Below are positions 11,240 through 21,518 of a DNA stretch of 64,000 nucleotides, one piece after another. Position numbers and translations under genes: made by a program. The DNA is from Saccharum officinarum (taxonomy: Eukaryota > Streptophyta > Magnoliopsida > Poales > Poaceae). The number at the start of each line of letters is the position of its first letter. Position 1 is the first letter of the stretch. The stretch is taken from NCBI GenBank assembly GCA_020631735.1, contig CM036168.1, positions 100,770,036-100,834,035 of the forward strand. Reading direction: 5' to 3'. A model generated the notes under the pieces. That model was not told where the DNA came from. It made no database searches and saw only the letters and a list, made by a program, of their open reading frames with translations.

Positions 11240-13096
11240 TCAGCACTGCGGGAGGTCCGGCGGCGGCGCCGGCAGCTTTGTGTTGGGCCCATCCTCCACC
11301 TCGAACACCATCGCCAGGCCGATCGAAAGGTGAGCGTCGATGTGGCAGTGCATGAACCACATTCCTACACATATACACCAAGTTTTGTACCATGTCAGTA
11401 TTTCCGTACGTATTTCGTCGCTCCGAAGTCAAAAAACTATATATACGGAGTATATGTATACGATGAGATTCTTGGAACAAAATTGAAGAATTTCTTGACG
11501 CGACAAAAGCATAGCTAGCAGCCCTCTCGAATAAAGAAAACATCATTCTATCTAGTCTAAAAAGAAAAGAAAAGACAAGAAACGTGATTGCGTCGTATAC
11601 ACATCATCCTTGGGGTGGACCCAGTCTAGCCGTAGGCCCAAATTCTCTTCTACCTTATCCTAGGTTAGTGGGCCGCCGCCGCCGCCGCCAGACGAGGAGA
11701 TGGCCATGTAGTAGCGGCCAGGGGACGCGTCGGCCGCCATGAGCGCGTCGACGGTCTGCCCCGGCGCGATGACGATCACGTCCGTCTCGTACTGCGTGGT
11801 GTAGCTGGCGTCCGCCGCGACGACGGTGAACGTGTGCCCGGCCACCTTGAAGAAGAACGCCGTGTTGAGCGCGGCGTTGATGATCCGCAGCAAGTAGGTG
11901 GAGTTGCCACGCACCTCGAACTTTTCGGTTCCTGCAGCATGCAACCGAATGTGTACATGCTCTCAGTGAACTCGGCCGATGATGAAGATGAACACGACAA
12001 TGCATACAGGTGTATTTAGGACGATTAGCCCGGCTGGCGCTTACGCTTCGCCGTCGTCTCGCAGCTGTAGGAATCCCCGGGCCTTCCATTGATGGTGTAC
12101 GCGTCGGCGACTGATGCGTTGGGAGCGACGGTCTCGGCGTTCCACCACTCGCCAAGAAGGACGGTCTTCTCCTCGTCTGGCGCCGGGAAGGGGTAGGCGT
12201 TGCCGCTCCTCGGCTTGACGATGAGGGCGCCGTACACCGTGGCGCGGAGGAAGTAGCTGTGCGCGTGCCACCACAGCGTGCCCTCCTGCCCCGTGATGTT
12301 GAACCTGTACGTGTAGCGGTGGCCCGGGCAGATGGGGCACTGCGTCACCATCGACGGGCCGTCCGCCCACGGCGTGCCCCGCTGGAAGATGCCGTGCCTG
12401 CGTGCATGACAATGGTGCCGAGAATGAACCATCCGGCAGCTAGCTGAGGATTCAGGCGGCGGCAGGCGGTGATCGTTTTTGTTGAAATCGTGGCTGGACA
12501 TGGCTGTTCAGTTTAGGTGCGTACCAGTGGACTGTAACGTCGTGTGGAGACTCGTTGATGACGTGGACCACCACGGTGTCGCCTTCGTTGGCTTCGATCA
12601 CGGGACCGGGTACTCCGTCCACCGCGGTGATGCTTATATTCCCCGGCTGGCAGATGCCCGGCCAGGATAATGTCGCCACCTGAAAATTCGAAGGATATAT
12701 ACCATGTTATATGAGATATATGCATATATGGTAGTTGATTGCTAGGTTAAAGCATTGATCAACAAAACTGACACAACTTGTCTGATGTCTGGAACTCTAG
12801 GTACAGAAATGGATGCCTACAATTCTGCCAAGGGAAATAATAGCCCTTCAGTTTCTCTGAAACTTTGATATGTGTCAGGTGCAGAACTAGGAATAATGCT
12901 CTTATACGCAGCAAGAGCTAGCAGGTGGATTCAGGCAATTGCTAATTAAGCAAAGTGCGATGAGGGTCTAAGTTAAAAAAACAAAACTGTGGTAAGAGTA
13001 AGAGAGTACATTGAAGGTATGCTCCACAGTAGCAGCTTGAGCAAGGGCTGCAGCAGAACACGCAGCTAACAGTAGGATCATCCAAGAGCGCTGCAT
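11240..13096 (-). pseudogene. Laccase copy 2, internally deleted
   Basis: Laccase-family exons on the minus strand: 13096-13010 (signal peptide MQRSWMILLLAACSAAALA), 12679-12525, 12397-12045, 11931 to about 11663, and the final exon 11364-11240 ending in LPQC and a TGA. Motifs VHWHG, WWHAHS and [11 protein letters not shown] are intact. Compared with the left copy, exons 3 and 4 are fused (no intron after VLLG). Homology in the large exon stops right after the residues PLT. The next codon is a stop, and about 205 residues, including the HPxHxH motif, are missing before the last exon. The 298 bases in between are non-coding. A laccase without that copper-ligand motif cannot bind the full copper set, so I call it a pseudogene, although a truncated transcript is possible because promoter and start are intact. 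Confidence 0.85.
11365..11662. other. Deletion junction inside laccase 2
   Basis: 298 bases of non-coding AT-rich sequence replace about 615 bp of the laccase large exon plus the last intron. It contains no laccase-like frame. Confidence 0.6.
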
Positions 13097-13233
13097 GCTG
13101 GAGATATAACAGGTACTCAGTAATGAGTTGCTGTTGTCTGGACTTCACTCAGCTGCAAGACATGCATGGAAAACTAACAGGTACTAGCTAGCTAGCTAAG
13201 TAGCTACAGATGATTGCAAATGCAATCCAAATG

Positions 13234-13242
13234 CCTTTTATA
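13234..13242 (-). promoter_or_regulatory. TATA box of laccase 2
   Basis: The minus strand reads TATAAAAGG about 140 bases upstream of the ATG at 13096, a near-consensus plant TATA box. Its preservation suggests the promoter outlived the coding sequence. Confidence 0.6.
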
Positions 13243-13249
13243 CATGCCT

Positions 13250-13798
13250 GAGTTGACACAGTCAGGGACTGGGATGTTTTCTGGGCTGGCTCCTGTGTGA
13301 TTTTTCTGTTACCGGTTACTGGAAAAAATGCCATCCATATATATATGCTTAGTCCCAGCAAGATTGCTGCTATCTCCAAGCTAAGTCAACTTGGGCATGA
13401 GCTGAAAGTTCTCCGGATCGTGGCCGCCAATAAGCCATAACCTTGCGGCAATTGTCACCGTGATGATGGCACCCTAAGATTATTCTGAATTCTGATGCTA
13501 AACAACTACTCCTGAACTACTTCCTAGACTTGACCTGCATGACATGATGCCTTGTGCTTTGCTTAATTTCTTCCCCAGACCCGAATCATACTTTTCATTC
13601 TCACTTTTTTTTTGGAGCACATGTATTTCTGGTACCATGAACTACTTCCTAGACTTTAATTTGCCGGTTTAGTTGGTTCATGACTATTAGTTTCTATGAC
13701 TGGACTCTGAGCTTCGGATGATGGTATCTGTATGCTCACACTTTACCCCAAAAATCAAATACTCCAGCTCTATCGGTAACCTGTAACCAGCAGTGACA
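13250..13798. other. Upstream region of laccase 2
   Basis: Promoter-distal flank with no open frame of note. Confidence 0.5.
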
Positions 13799-13799
13799 G

Positions 13800-13990
13800 G
13801 TTTGTTTTTTTTTCGAAAACCTAGCAGGAGCTCTGCCTCTCAATTAAGGAAGGAAAGAAATTTGTATGTACAGAAAAGTCCGGAAGACCGGAAAGCCCCA
13901 CCGGGCACACACATAAAAAGAAAGACACCCAGCACGTCCCCCACGCGGGGGTTTAACAGAGAAAGGCTAAGCCGGGTTGTTATGATATTG
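13800..13990 (-). mobile_element. LINE 3'-end fragment
   Basis: On the minus strand the sequence ends with a run of about nine A after TTTTCG, preceded by TTAATTGAGAGGCAGAGCTC. This is the typical 3' end of grass L1 elements. Only the last 200 bp or so are recognisable. Confidence 0.6.
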
Positions 13991-15962
13991 TATCGCAAAG
14001 CGTGTAGAGCTTTACCATTAACTCAAAACGGAAACAAAATTTCAGTGGCATCATTATTGATTGGCCATACATGTACAGTCAAACAGTCTTCACAAGAAAT
14101 ATCCACTGGCCTGTGCAAGTTCTTTCGAAGAAACTTTCTTTGTTGAACTACTTTTTCTGTGGTTCCTTCGGTTTGAACAGAATATTTGGGTTGCTTTGTA
14201 AACACCTGACCCATATATACATTAAAAAAAACCTATGCTAGCTTTCAAACCAATAAACGCTAAACTATACGGAATGCAGGACATTAGATGCACATATATC
14301 CGTTAAAATTGCAGCAGAAGATTTATTTTCCATGATTTTTCAATAGGCAATAGTAGTGTCGTAGCACGGTGGCAACTGGCAACCATAGGCGCAATGCTAG
14401 TTGTCATTTTGCTTCGAGAAGGAATAATCCTCTTCTTCGCACGTCACCATGGTACTCCTAACACCGAAAAGGACCAGAACGACAGAACTCTTGCAATATT
14501 TGCAACAATTATTGAAGCTATGCATTTACAGCTAGTGGTGAGTGGTGACTGCGTGCGTACGTAGAACACGAGTGCAAGACATTTGTACAGGCTAGCTACC
14601 TACTGCGTGTCTGGTGTCTGTGTCTCGGTACTAACGACTCCTTGGTTGCTGTCACTTAACGCAGATGACTGAGACTGGTAAGCACGTGAATCACCCCCGT
14701 TCATGCATTGCTCATTTCATGTAAACCTGGAATACTAGGAGAATCTTTGTGTTCATTTTGAACAACCTCCATCAATGCATCAAATTGTACGTATCTGAAG
14801 CTTTTTACATTTTCGTGCGCTTTTATGCTGCTTAGGCATTAAGCATTCATTTGCTCTAGAAAGTCCGCGGGCGGAGTAGGGATTTTTTTTGAGAACAGGA
14901 GTGGGGAAAGTTGCTCCACATCTATCGTTTGGAAAAAAAAAAATAGAAGCTTTTGATTAGTTGCTTTTCTGAGTCTGAAAATTTTGCTAGTTGCCAGCCA
15001 CTAGCTGAATTGCAGCAAGACAGCAATAATCCGTCGATATCTCCACGACTCCACCTACCAGCTCCCTGACTTACCTATCAGGGAATAATCGGTGCTGCAC
15101 GCGTAATCTGAGTGGCTACAAAAAACATGTCTTTTTAGCTTGTGAGAGATCATCACTGTATAAATCACCTTGACGGGATGGAGAGCTTGATTTGTGTTGC
15201 CTGCTAGCGTATAGTGCTAGTGGCGTGCCTGTGGTCGGAAGTCAATGAAAGAGCCGGTGACCAGACATCATGAAATGGGTTTTTGCGACGACCAGTACTT
15301 GTGCTCTGGGAGGTGAAGGAAGCTGAAAGAAACGTTGATGGAGAAAATGTAGGTCCTGTGTTGTTTTATTTACCCACTAGGCAAGTAACTTCCGTCGTGT
15401 CAATGGTTGTTGGCATTAGAAAATAACCACAAGTCTCGAAAAAAAAAGCAAAGAAAGCAACCACAAGTCCATTATGTGATCCTTTTCACCAACACGTAAC
15501 AAATCGCACATCATCTTGCACCTACTACATAGCGTTAGCCGTTAGCGTACCAACCGATTGTTCTTATTGAAATGTTTGAATTGTTGAGCTATACGTCGAT
15601 CTGATTGTTGATGATCGCGGAGAAGAAATGTTTGAATTGTTGAGCTATAAGCCTGGTCGCCGCAGCTTATTGAGCTGCAGCTGCAGCTGTGGTTGCGGCT
15701 GTTTGTAGTACTAGCTACAGTAAATAGCAATTGTTGAAGTCTGATACAATTGTCGATGTTCTTTCGTTGATCTAGATGCATTTTGGAATAGTTCTAGAAC
15801 GTTAGATCTTGCGACATGTCCAATGTTTTGAGTTGGTCGTTGGATTCGTAATAAGGGCTACACTGCTAGCTGTGGTGTTCAACGTGGCTTTGTTCATCTC
15901 GATAGAATATTACATCTTTTTTATTTCAGATTTTTTCATATGTAAATTAGGTCGAGTTTTAA
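13991..15962. other. Long AT-rich spacer
   Basis: Nearly 2 kb with no gene or element I can name. A short direct repeat of GAAATGTTTGAATTGTTGAGCTATA-like sequence occurs at about 15569 and 15625. No long open frame. Confidence 0.5.
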
Positions 15963-15964
15963 TA

Positions 15965-16219
15965 CTCCCTCCGTCTACAAAAGAATGCAACTACGAGTTG
16001 CGTGCCGGCAAAAGTAGTGCACTCTGCCCAAATTTCTAGTGAATAATATTTGCATTTATGGCTCCAAAATAATTTATTATGAAAATACATTTCGTAATTA
16101 TCTAATGATATTTATTTGATATCATAAATATTAATACTTTTTTATATATAATTGATCAAACTTAAGATACTAAATCATAACACTGTGCTAAAATTGTATT
16201 TTTTCGTGGACAGAGGGAG
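15965..16219. mobile_element. Stowaway MITE
   Basis: Ends CTCCCTCCGTCTACAAAAG and TTCGTGGACAGAGGGAG are inverted repeats, flanked by TA on each side (15963-15964 and 16220-16221). AT-rich, non-coding. Confidence 0.85.
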
Positions 16220-16359
16220 TACTCATTAAAAATAGAATAATATTATTTTAATGGATGTAGCGTTTTTATGTAAATGTGAACTAAAGTGTCCACTGGATGA
16301 TGAAACTTTTTTTTATCTGCTAGCAATGTGACATTGCTTTCCATGTCAGGATGACTGAC

Positions 16360-17415
16360 TGTCTTCAAAACGACCGGCTAGTGGATTTTGTGGATTGCGC
16401 GTCTAGGTTCGGATGGTATGCAAAGAGGATACGAGGGTGTATACTGGTTCAGGCGAAATGTCCCTAGTCCAGTGACGAGTTGTTCGTGTTACTTACACTT
16501 GAGTTTGCAGTATGAGTTACAAACGGTCGAGAGAGGGATGAACTCCCAAGTCTCTATGGGTTGAGAGTGTATGTGTGTTGTTTCGTCGTCCCCCTCTCCA
16601 GGAGACCCTGCTTCCCATTTTATAGTTTAAGGGGAAGGGCAGGTTACAGCCGAGTTAGTAGGGTAGAGAAAGGGGAAAAAGAGAAAAAAAGGAGGATAAC
16701 GAGGAAAAGAAATAGGAACTCTGGGTCGTCATCCTCCTCCCCCTCTTTGGTGCGGCCCCGCTGACCCTGTGGATCGTGGTGACGGGGACGGGTGCCATGC
16801 GTTGCCCTGTGTACTACTGGTGCCACGCGCGGACGACATGCGCCAACCATGGCGTCCCACTCTGTCTGGCAAACGGAGTGGTCAATCGTGAAGGTCAATA
16901 GTTGACCCTGACGGGTGTCGTACAGGAGTTGGTGGCATAGTGATGCCCTGTGTAGTGTCATACGGTGCCGTGGGGTGACTTGACTTTCCGGAGACGACCC
17001 GTTCATCACTGTTTTCGGCCCATCCTTGGTCGTACGCCTCCCATCTGCGGTGGTTGGGACCACCGCGGGGCTCCCGCCACGCCCGAGACCGAGTCCTAGC
17101 AGACGGGCGAGGCAGAACCTTTCCCCTAGGAGTCGGGCGAAGCAGAGATTCTCCACCGAGGGTCGGATGAGCCGTGGCTTTTATCTTTTACGTTTGTTGG
17201 ATTATTCCGTCCCCTTCTGGGGTCGAACGGGGCTGGCCCTACCACGCGGGGGCGACAGGGGGGGACGCTGTCGGGCGAGGCGAGACCTCCCTTGTGGTCG
17301 GATGGGACAGGGTCCCACACCAAAGGGTCGGCTGAGTCCGTGATCACGTTCCTGATTTATCGAAAAGCTAGTTTTTAGCGTTGTCTTCAGGTATCGTGAT
17401 CATTGATACCCGACA
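16360..17415 (-). mobile_element. Solo LTR (1056 bp, Gypsy-like)
   Basis: Begins TGTCTTC and ends CCCGACA with the perfect 5-bp duplication CTGAC (16355-16359 and 17416-17420). Read on the minus strand it starts TGTCGGGTATCA, a common start of grass Gypsy LTRs, so it is placed on minus. There is no internal domain. The open frames inside (16644-17156 minus, 17026-17343 plus) are chance frames in GC-rich LTR sequence. Confidence 0.85.
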
Positions 17416-17420
17416 CTGAC

Positions 17421-17988
17421 TTTGAGCTTAGGATGATGTATCTCTATATTCACACTAGTACTCAGTAGCCTGCAATAATCCAAATGTGATCAGCTTGTAC
17501 CTTTTTTTCTTCGGAAAAAATTGTGACCAGCTGGTATGATATTATGTCGCGGAGTGTAGAGTTTTTTTCCTATCAATGCGAAGTGTAGAGTTTTACGAAG
17601 ATTAACTCAAAACCAAAACAAAATTTCAGTGCGGCGTCAATGGTTTGTCATAAATGTAGAGTCAGTCCAGTAGAATATCCAAATCATTGGGCCAATTCAA
17701 GTTCTTTCTGGAAACTTATTTGTTTTTTTTTTGGGAAATGGAAACTTATTTGTTGAGCGACCTTTTACAGGCGGTTTGAACAGAATATTCGACTCACCTT
17801 GTAAAGACCCGATCTGTATGAAGTGACAAATCTATGTTTCAAAACCTAAATGCTTAACAATATGCAGTGCATGCATGACATGTACACCCATTAAATTGTC
17901 ATACATCTATTTCCAGTTCTTATTAATATGTATTAGCATAGAACGGTGGTAAATTGGCAAGTGGCAACCATAGCTTTGATAGTACCAT
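17421..17988. other. Spacer, nothing recognised
   Basis: AT-rich, with T-tracts. It shares blocks with 13970-14290 (AACTCAAAAC..AAAACAAAATTTCAGTG-like sequence and GAACAGAATATT), so both may be old copies of one repeat. Confidence 0.45.
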
Positions 17989-18233
17989 GGCCTTGTTCAC
18001 TTCCCCATCCTAACCCAAAATATTTCTTCTTTCACCCATCACATCAAATCTTTCGACGCATGCATGGAGCATTAAATGTAGGTAAAAAAGATAACTAATC
18101 ACATAGTTTGTCTGTAAATGTCGGGACGAATCTTTTGAGCCTAGTTAGTCCATGATTGGATAAATTTTGCCAAATAACAACGAAAAATGCTACAGTAACT
18201 TTTCGCTTACTTTTCGCTAAATGAACACACCCC
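17989..18233. mobile_element. Tourist-like MITE, GGCCTTGTT family, copy a
   Basis: About 245 bp, with the family core CACATC..ATCTTT, GACGCATG, AGCATTAAAT, ACTAAT, GAGCC, ATTGG, CCAAATAA and GCTACAGTA. The family occurs six times in the window. Confidence 0.75.
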
Positions 18234-18469
18234 ATATGTATAACATTATGTTGTAGAGTCACAGTGTTAGCTGTCATTTTACTTCGAGAAGGAATCCTAT
18301 ATGTTCACATGTCGCTATGATACTAAATTACTAATACTGAAAAGGATGACAACACAACAGAACAAACAAATTTTGAAGAATATCTGCGATCTTGAACCCG
18401 AACGCATTTACAGCTGGCGGTGACTTTGGTACGTACGTAGAACCAGTGCGAGACATTTCTACGGACTAC

Positions 18470-18712
18470 GGGTGTGTTCCCTTCCCGTGCAAACCCAAAA
18501 TATTTTCTCTTTCACCCATCACATCGAATCTTTAGACGCATGTATAAAGCATTAAATGTAGGTAAAAAAGATAACTAATTGTATAGTTTGTTTGTAAATG
18601 TTGAGACGAATCTTTTGAGCCTAGTTAGTTTATGGTTGGATAAATTTTGCCAAATAATAACGAAAAGTGCTACAGTAACTTTTCGTCCACTTTTCACCGA
18701 GCGAACACACCC
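18470..18712. mobile_element. Tourist-like MITE, same family, copy b
   Basis: Same core as copy a. The termini GGGTGTGTTC (18470-18479) and GAACACACCC (18703-18712) are a perfect 10-bp inverted repeat, and TAC occurs on both flanks, consistent with a 3-bp target duplication. Confidence 0.8.
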
Positions 18713-18881
18713 TACTATGAAATGTTGTCACTAACATCGTGACTGAGACTTGTACGTAACGTAGAAAGTAGAAACCATTTACTCCCTGGCTGTCACTTAA
18801 CGCGGTGACAGACGACTGGTAGCTACGTGAATGGGCACCCATTCACACATCTACTAAGCAATCATTCCAGAACGTGAAGTA

Positions 18882-18939
18882 TTCTCTTTGTTCTAAAATA
18901 ATTGCACATCTTATTTGAGAAGTCAAATTTTATTAAGTT

Positions 18940-18992
<53 letters not shown>

Positions 18993-19148
18993 ATACTAAT
19001 ATTTCTGATGCTTAACAAATATTATTGAATTGACAAAGTATATTTTTATAATAAATATATTAAGAGACATAGATATTGGTAAAACTTTTAAAATTTAGTT
19101 AAATTTTAATTTCTTAAAAAATGAACTGTTACTTTGGGCTGGAGGGAG
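18882..19148. mobile_element. Stowaway-like MITE containing a (TA)n run
   Basis: Ends TTCTCTTTGTTCTAAAATA and CTTTGGGCTGGAGGGAG are diverged Stowaway termini with TA flanks. A TA dinucleotide run of about 46 bases at 18942-18987 has expanded inside it. Confidence 0.65.
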
Positions 19149-19339
19149 TAATAATCTTAGAAAATTTGGACTAGGTTTATGAACAATAGTATCAACATTA
19201 TATCCCAAGTTCCATTTTTACTATAAAATATACTTTATAATTAATCCAATAATATTTATTTTTTTTGAGATGAAATCCAATAATATTTATTATGCAGTAT
19301 ATTTATACATATTTAGTTAAACATATATATATATATATA

Positions 19340-20068
19340 TCTAATAATAAAGAGGTAAAATTTAGTCGGCTGTACTTCTTCAATCCTATCGTTCCTTCTT
19401 CAAGAAAACATAACGTGGACAAAAAAAAGGACGCATAGAAAAGGGAAACTGATCATGAAAAAAACTTACATCCAAAAAAAACAGAGGAAAGAAAAAAAAA
19501 TAAACTGGGATGGCTACGGTACCATGACTCTGATGGACAGAAAACAACATGGAAAAAAAAACAGGACTTGTTTTGTGTTCGGATCCATGAAAAATAAAAC
19601 TGGAACTCGGTAAGGAAAACAAAAGAGTCTTTGTGGTTTTTTATATTAGGATAAGACATAAGATTAGGGTAATTTCTATTTTATCCTTTTTCTATTTAGG
19701 TTTGAATTTGGATTAGGATCCATATAGATATAGATATAAATATAGATTAAAGTTATGATATATTATAATTAAATATTTTTATGCCTTGCAACTGAAAAAA
19801 CAATCAAGGTTGTACTCTCTCTATTCTAAATTGTAAATCGTTTTGACTTTTCAAGATATATATACCTTTTACTATGTATGGGAGTATTTTATTTCGTTAT
19901 AGACTTAATAGAACGTTGTCATGATCATCATAAAATAAATTATAGCCACTAAAATTTATGAAAAAAAATTAAAATAGAAATAGATATATAACATTTTTGT
20001 CCTTATTTCCTATTAACGTCTGATCGTTTTTTTCTTCTTCCATTGCAATGCATGAGCATATTTGCTAG
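19340..20068 (+). mobile_element. Short non-autonomous Helitron
   Basis: The 5' end reads A|TCTAATAATAAAGAGG and the 3' end reads GCTAG|T, matching the rule that Helitrons start TC, end CTRR and sit between A and T. About ten bases before the 3' end is CCATTGCAATGCATGAGC, which looks like a decayed version of the GC-rich 3' hairpin of grass Helitrons, with several C-to-T or G-to-A changes. No Rep/helicase frame; 729 bp. Confidence 0.6.
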
Positions 20069-20069
20069 T

Positions 20070-21370
20070 AAAAGAAAAAAATAAGAGATTGTGGACTTAA
20101 AGTTTATAAAAAGACCCAAAAAAGCCCTAGTCCACCTTATGTACGACACCTTATCCTTCCCGACCCATGTCACCACTCTATGCAACCTTATTCATCCACC
20201 TCCCGAGCTACTCTGCTCGCGCACGCGTCTGCCTCCCCTCGTGCACGCTCCTCACCCACCGGCAGTGCCTCTATCTCCTCCAGGACTCGTCCGCGCTCCT
20301 TGCCTGCCGACGCTACCTCTATCTTCTCCAGGCCGAGCCCATTGCCTATGCAACCTTACGCCCATCGCCTCTGCTCGCCCTCCTCCCGGCCTCTGCTCGC
20401 TGCCTCCAATTGCGCCTGTAGCGTGCCTTCCTCCTGGTCGCGCCCGCCGCTAGTCTATTCCTGGTGCGCTCGCTGCCTCCTGCGCCTCCTGTCGTCCCTC
20501 CCTCAAGCAACCCAACCCTGGATCTAGGGCACGCTGCCTATTCTCCGCTTACATACCTGCCTGGCCGGCTGGTGTGTAAAATCCTGGCCAACTGCTGCTT
20601 CGCTGCTGTGGTGTCCCTGTTGGTCGGCGACAAGTTGTCGGGCGTGGTGCTTTCTGGATGGATGGCAGGTGTGGGCAACAGCGAAAAGGATCTATTGCAT
20701 GGACCCATTCAAATACAGAGAAGCTGTTGTAGTGCTTTACATTTTTAATTTGGAGAGTTATTATTTTTAAATATCCTCTAAATCCTAGGTTTTGGATATT
20801 CATTTTACAGATCCTGTTGGAGATGCTCTTAGAACTTACGTTATTAATATGTGTTAAGTTTGTAATTTTTAAGCATATTGGCTATGTTTTGTGCTTGTGT
20901 TTTGTATTTCCTATAGCGTGGTTGCTATCAAATCTAAACGGCTAACTTTTAGGCTAGATGTTTATATAGCTTCTTCATCAGGGACCTTGGAGTTCGAAGA
21001 CGAAGGCTGTGAGTCTAATAGAAGCTGGAAGCTCCGTTACCAACATGGCCAATTCAAGAATTATGTCCAGAACACATCTCTAGAGTAGCTACCACTATCT
21101 TTTGAGCATTGTGGCTTATTTACGTATAATACAGTGTGTACTTAACCATCAGACTTTGAAACAACACCGTTTGTGATACGGCCTACTCTGTTAAGATGAT
21201 CTGATTAAGGTACACGTAGACTTTAACTACATTGGCTCTTCGATTATTTTACCCCATATGTTTTCTTCTCCCATTAACTGAGTAGGTTAAATGTTTCTTC
21301 TCTTTTCGTATTAAACATAACTGTATCTGTGGTGCCAACCTGCGTGCAGGGGCTCTCTACTGTCACTAGT
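20070..21370. other. Spacer with Pro-rich chance frames
   Basis: 20150-20520 is C-rich and open in all three plus frames at once, which argues against coding. At 20812-20828 the sequence TGTTGGAGATGCTC followed by TTA looks like the right terminus of a PIF/Harbinger-type element whose left end I cannot find. Confidence 0.45.
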
Positions 21371-21373
21371 TTA

Positions 21374-21515
21374 GAGCATCTCCAACAGTTTGGTATATGA
21401 CTTGTCATTCTTCAAAATTTGGCAAAACATGCAAAAAAAAATGTTCTCCAACAGTTTGCTAAACTTGGTTGCCATTTTCCCTCACTTGCCATCCGTCGGA
21501 GCCGCGCGCATATAT
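21374..21515. mobile_element. Extra PIF/Harbinger left terminus
   Basis: TTA followed by GAGCATCTCCAACAGTTTGG, a second copy of the left end at 21519, in the same orientation. It could be the true outer left end or a fragment of a related element next to it. Confidence 0.5.
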
Positions 21516-21518
21516 TTA

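Noticed and set aside
16644..17343. 170-residue minus frame and 105-residue plus frame
   Set aside because: Both lie inside a solo LTR with a perfect target duplication and have no motif.
20091..20527. Pro-rich 80-120-residue frames
   Set aside because: All three plus frames are open at once in C-rich sequence, with no splice or domain evidence.
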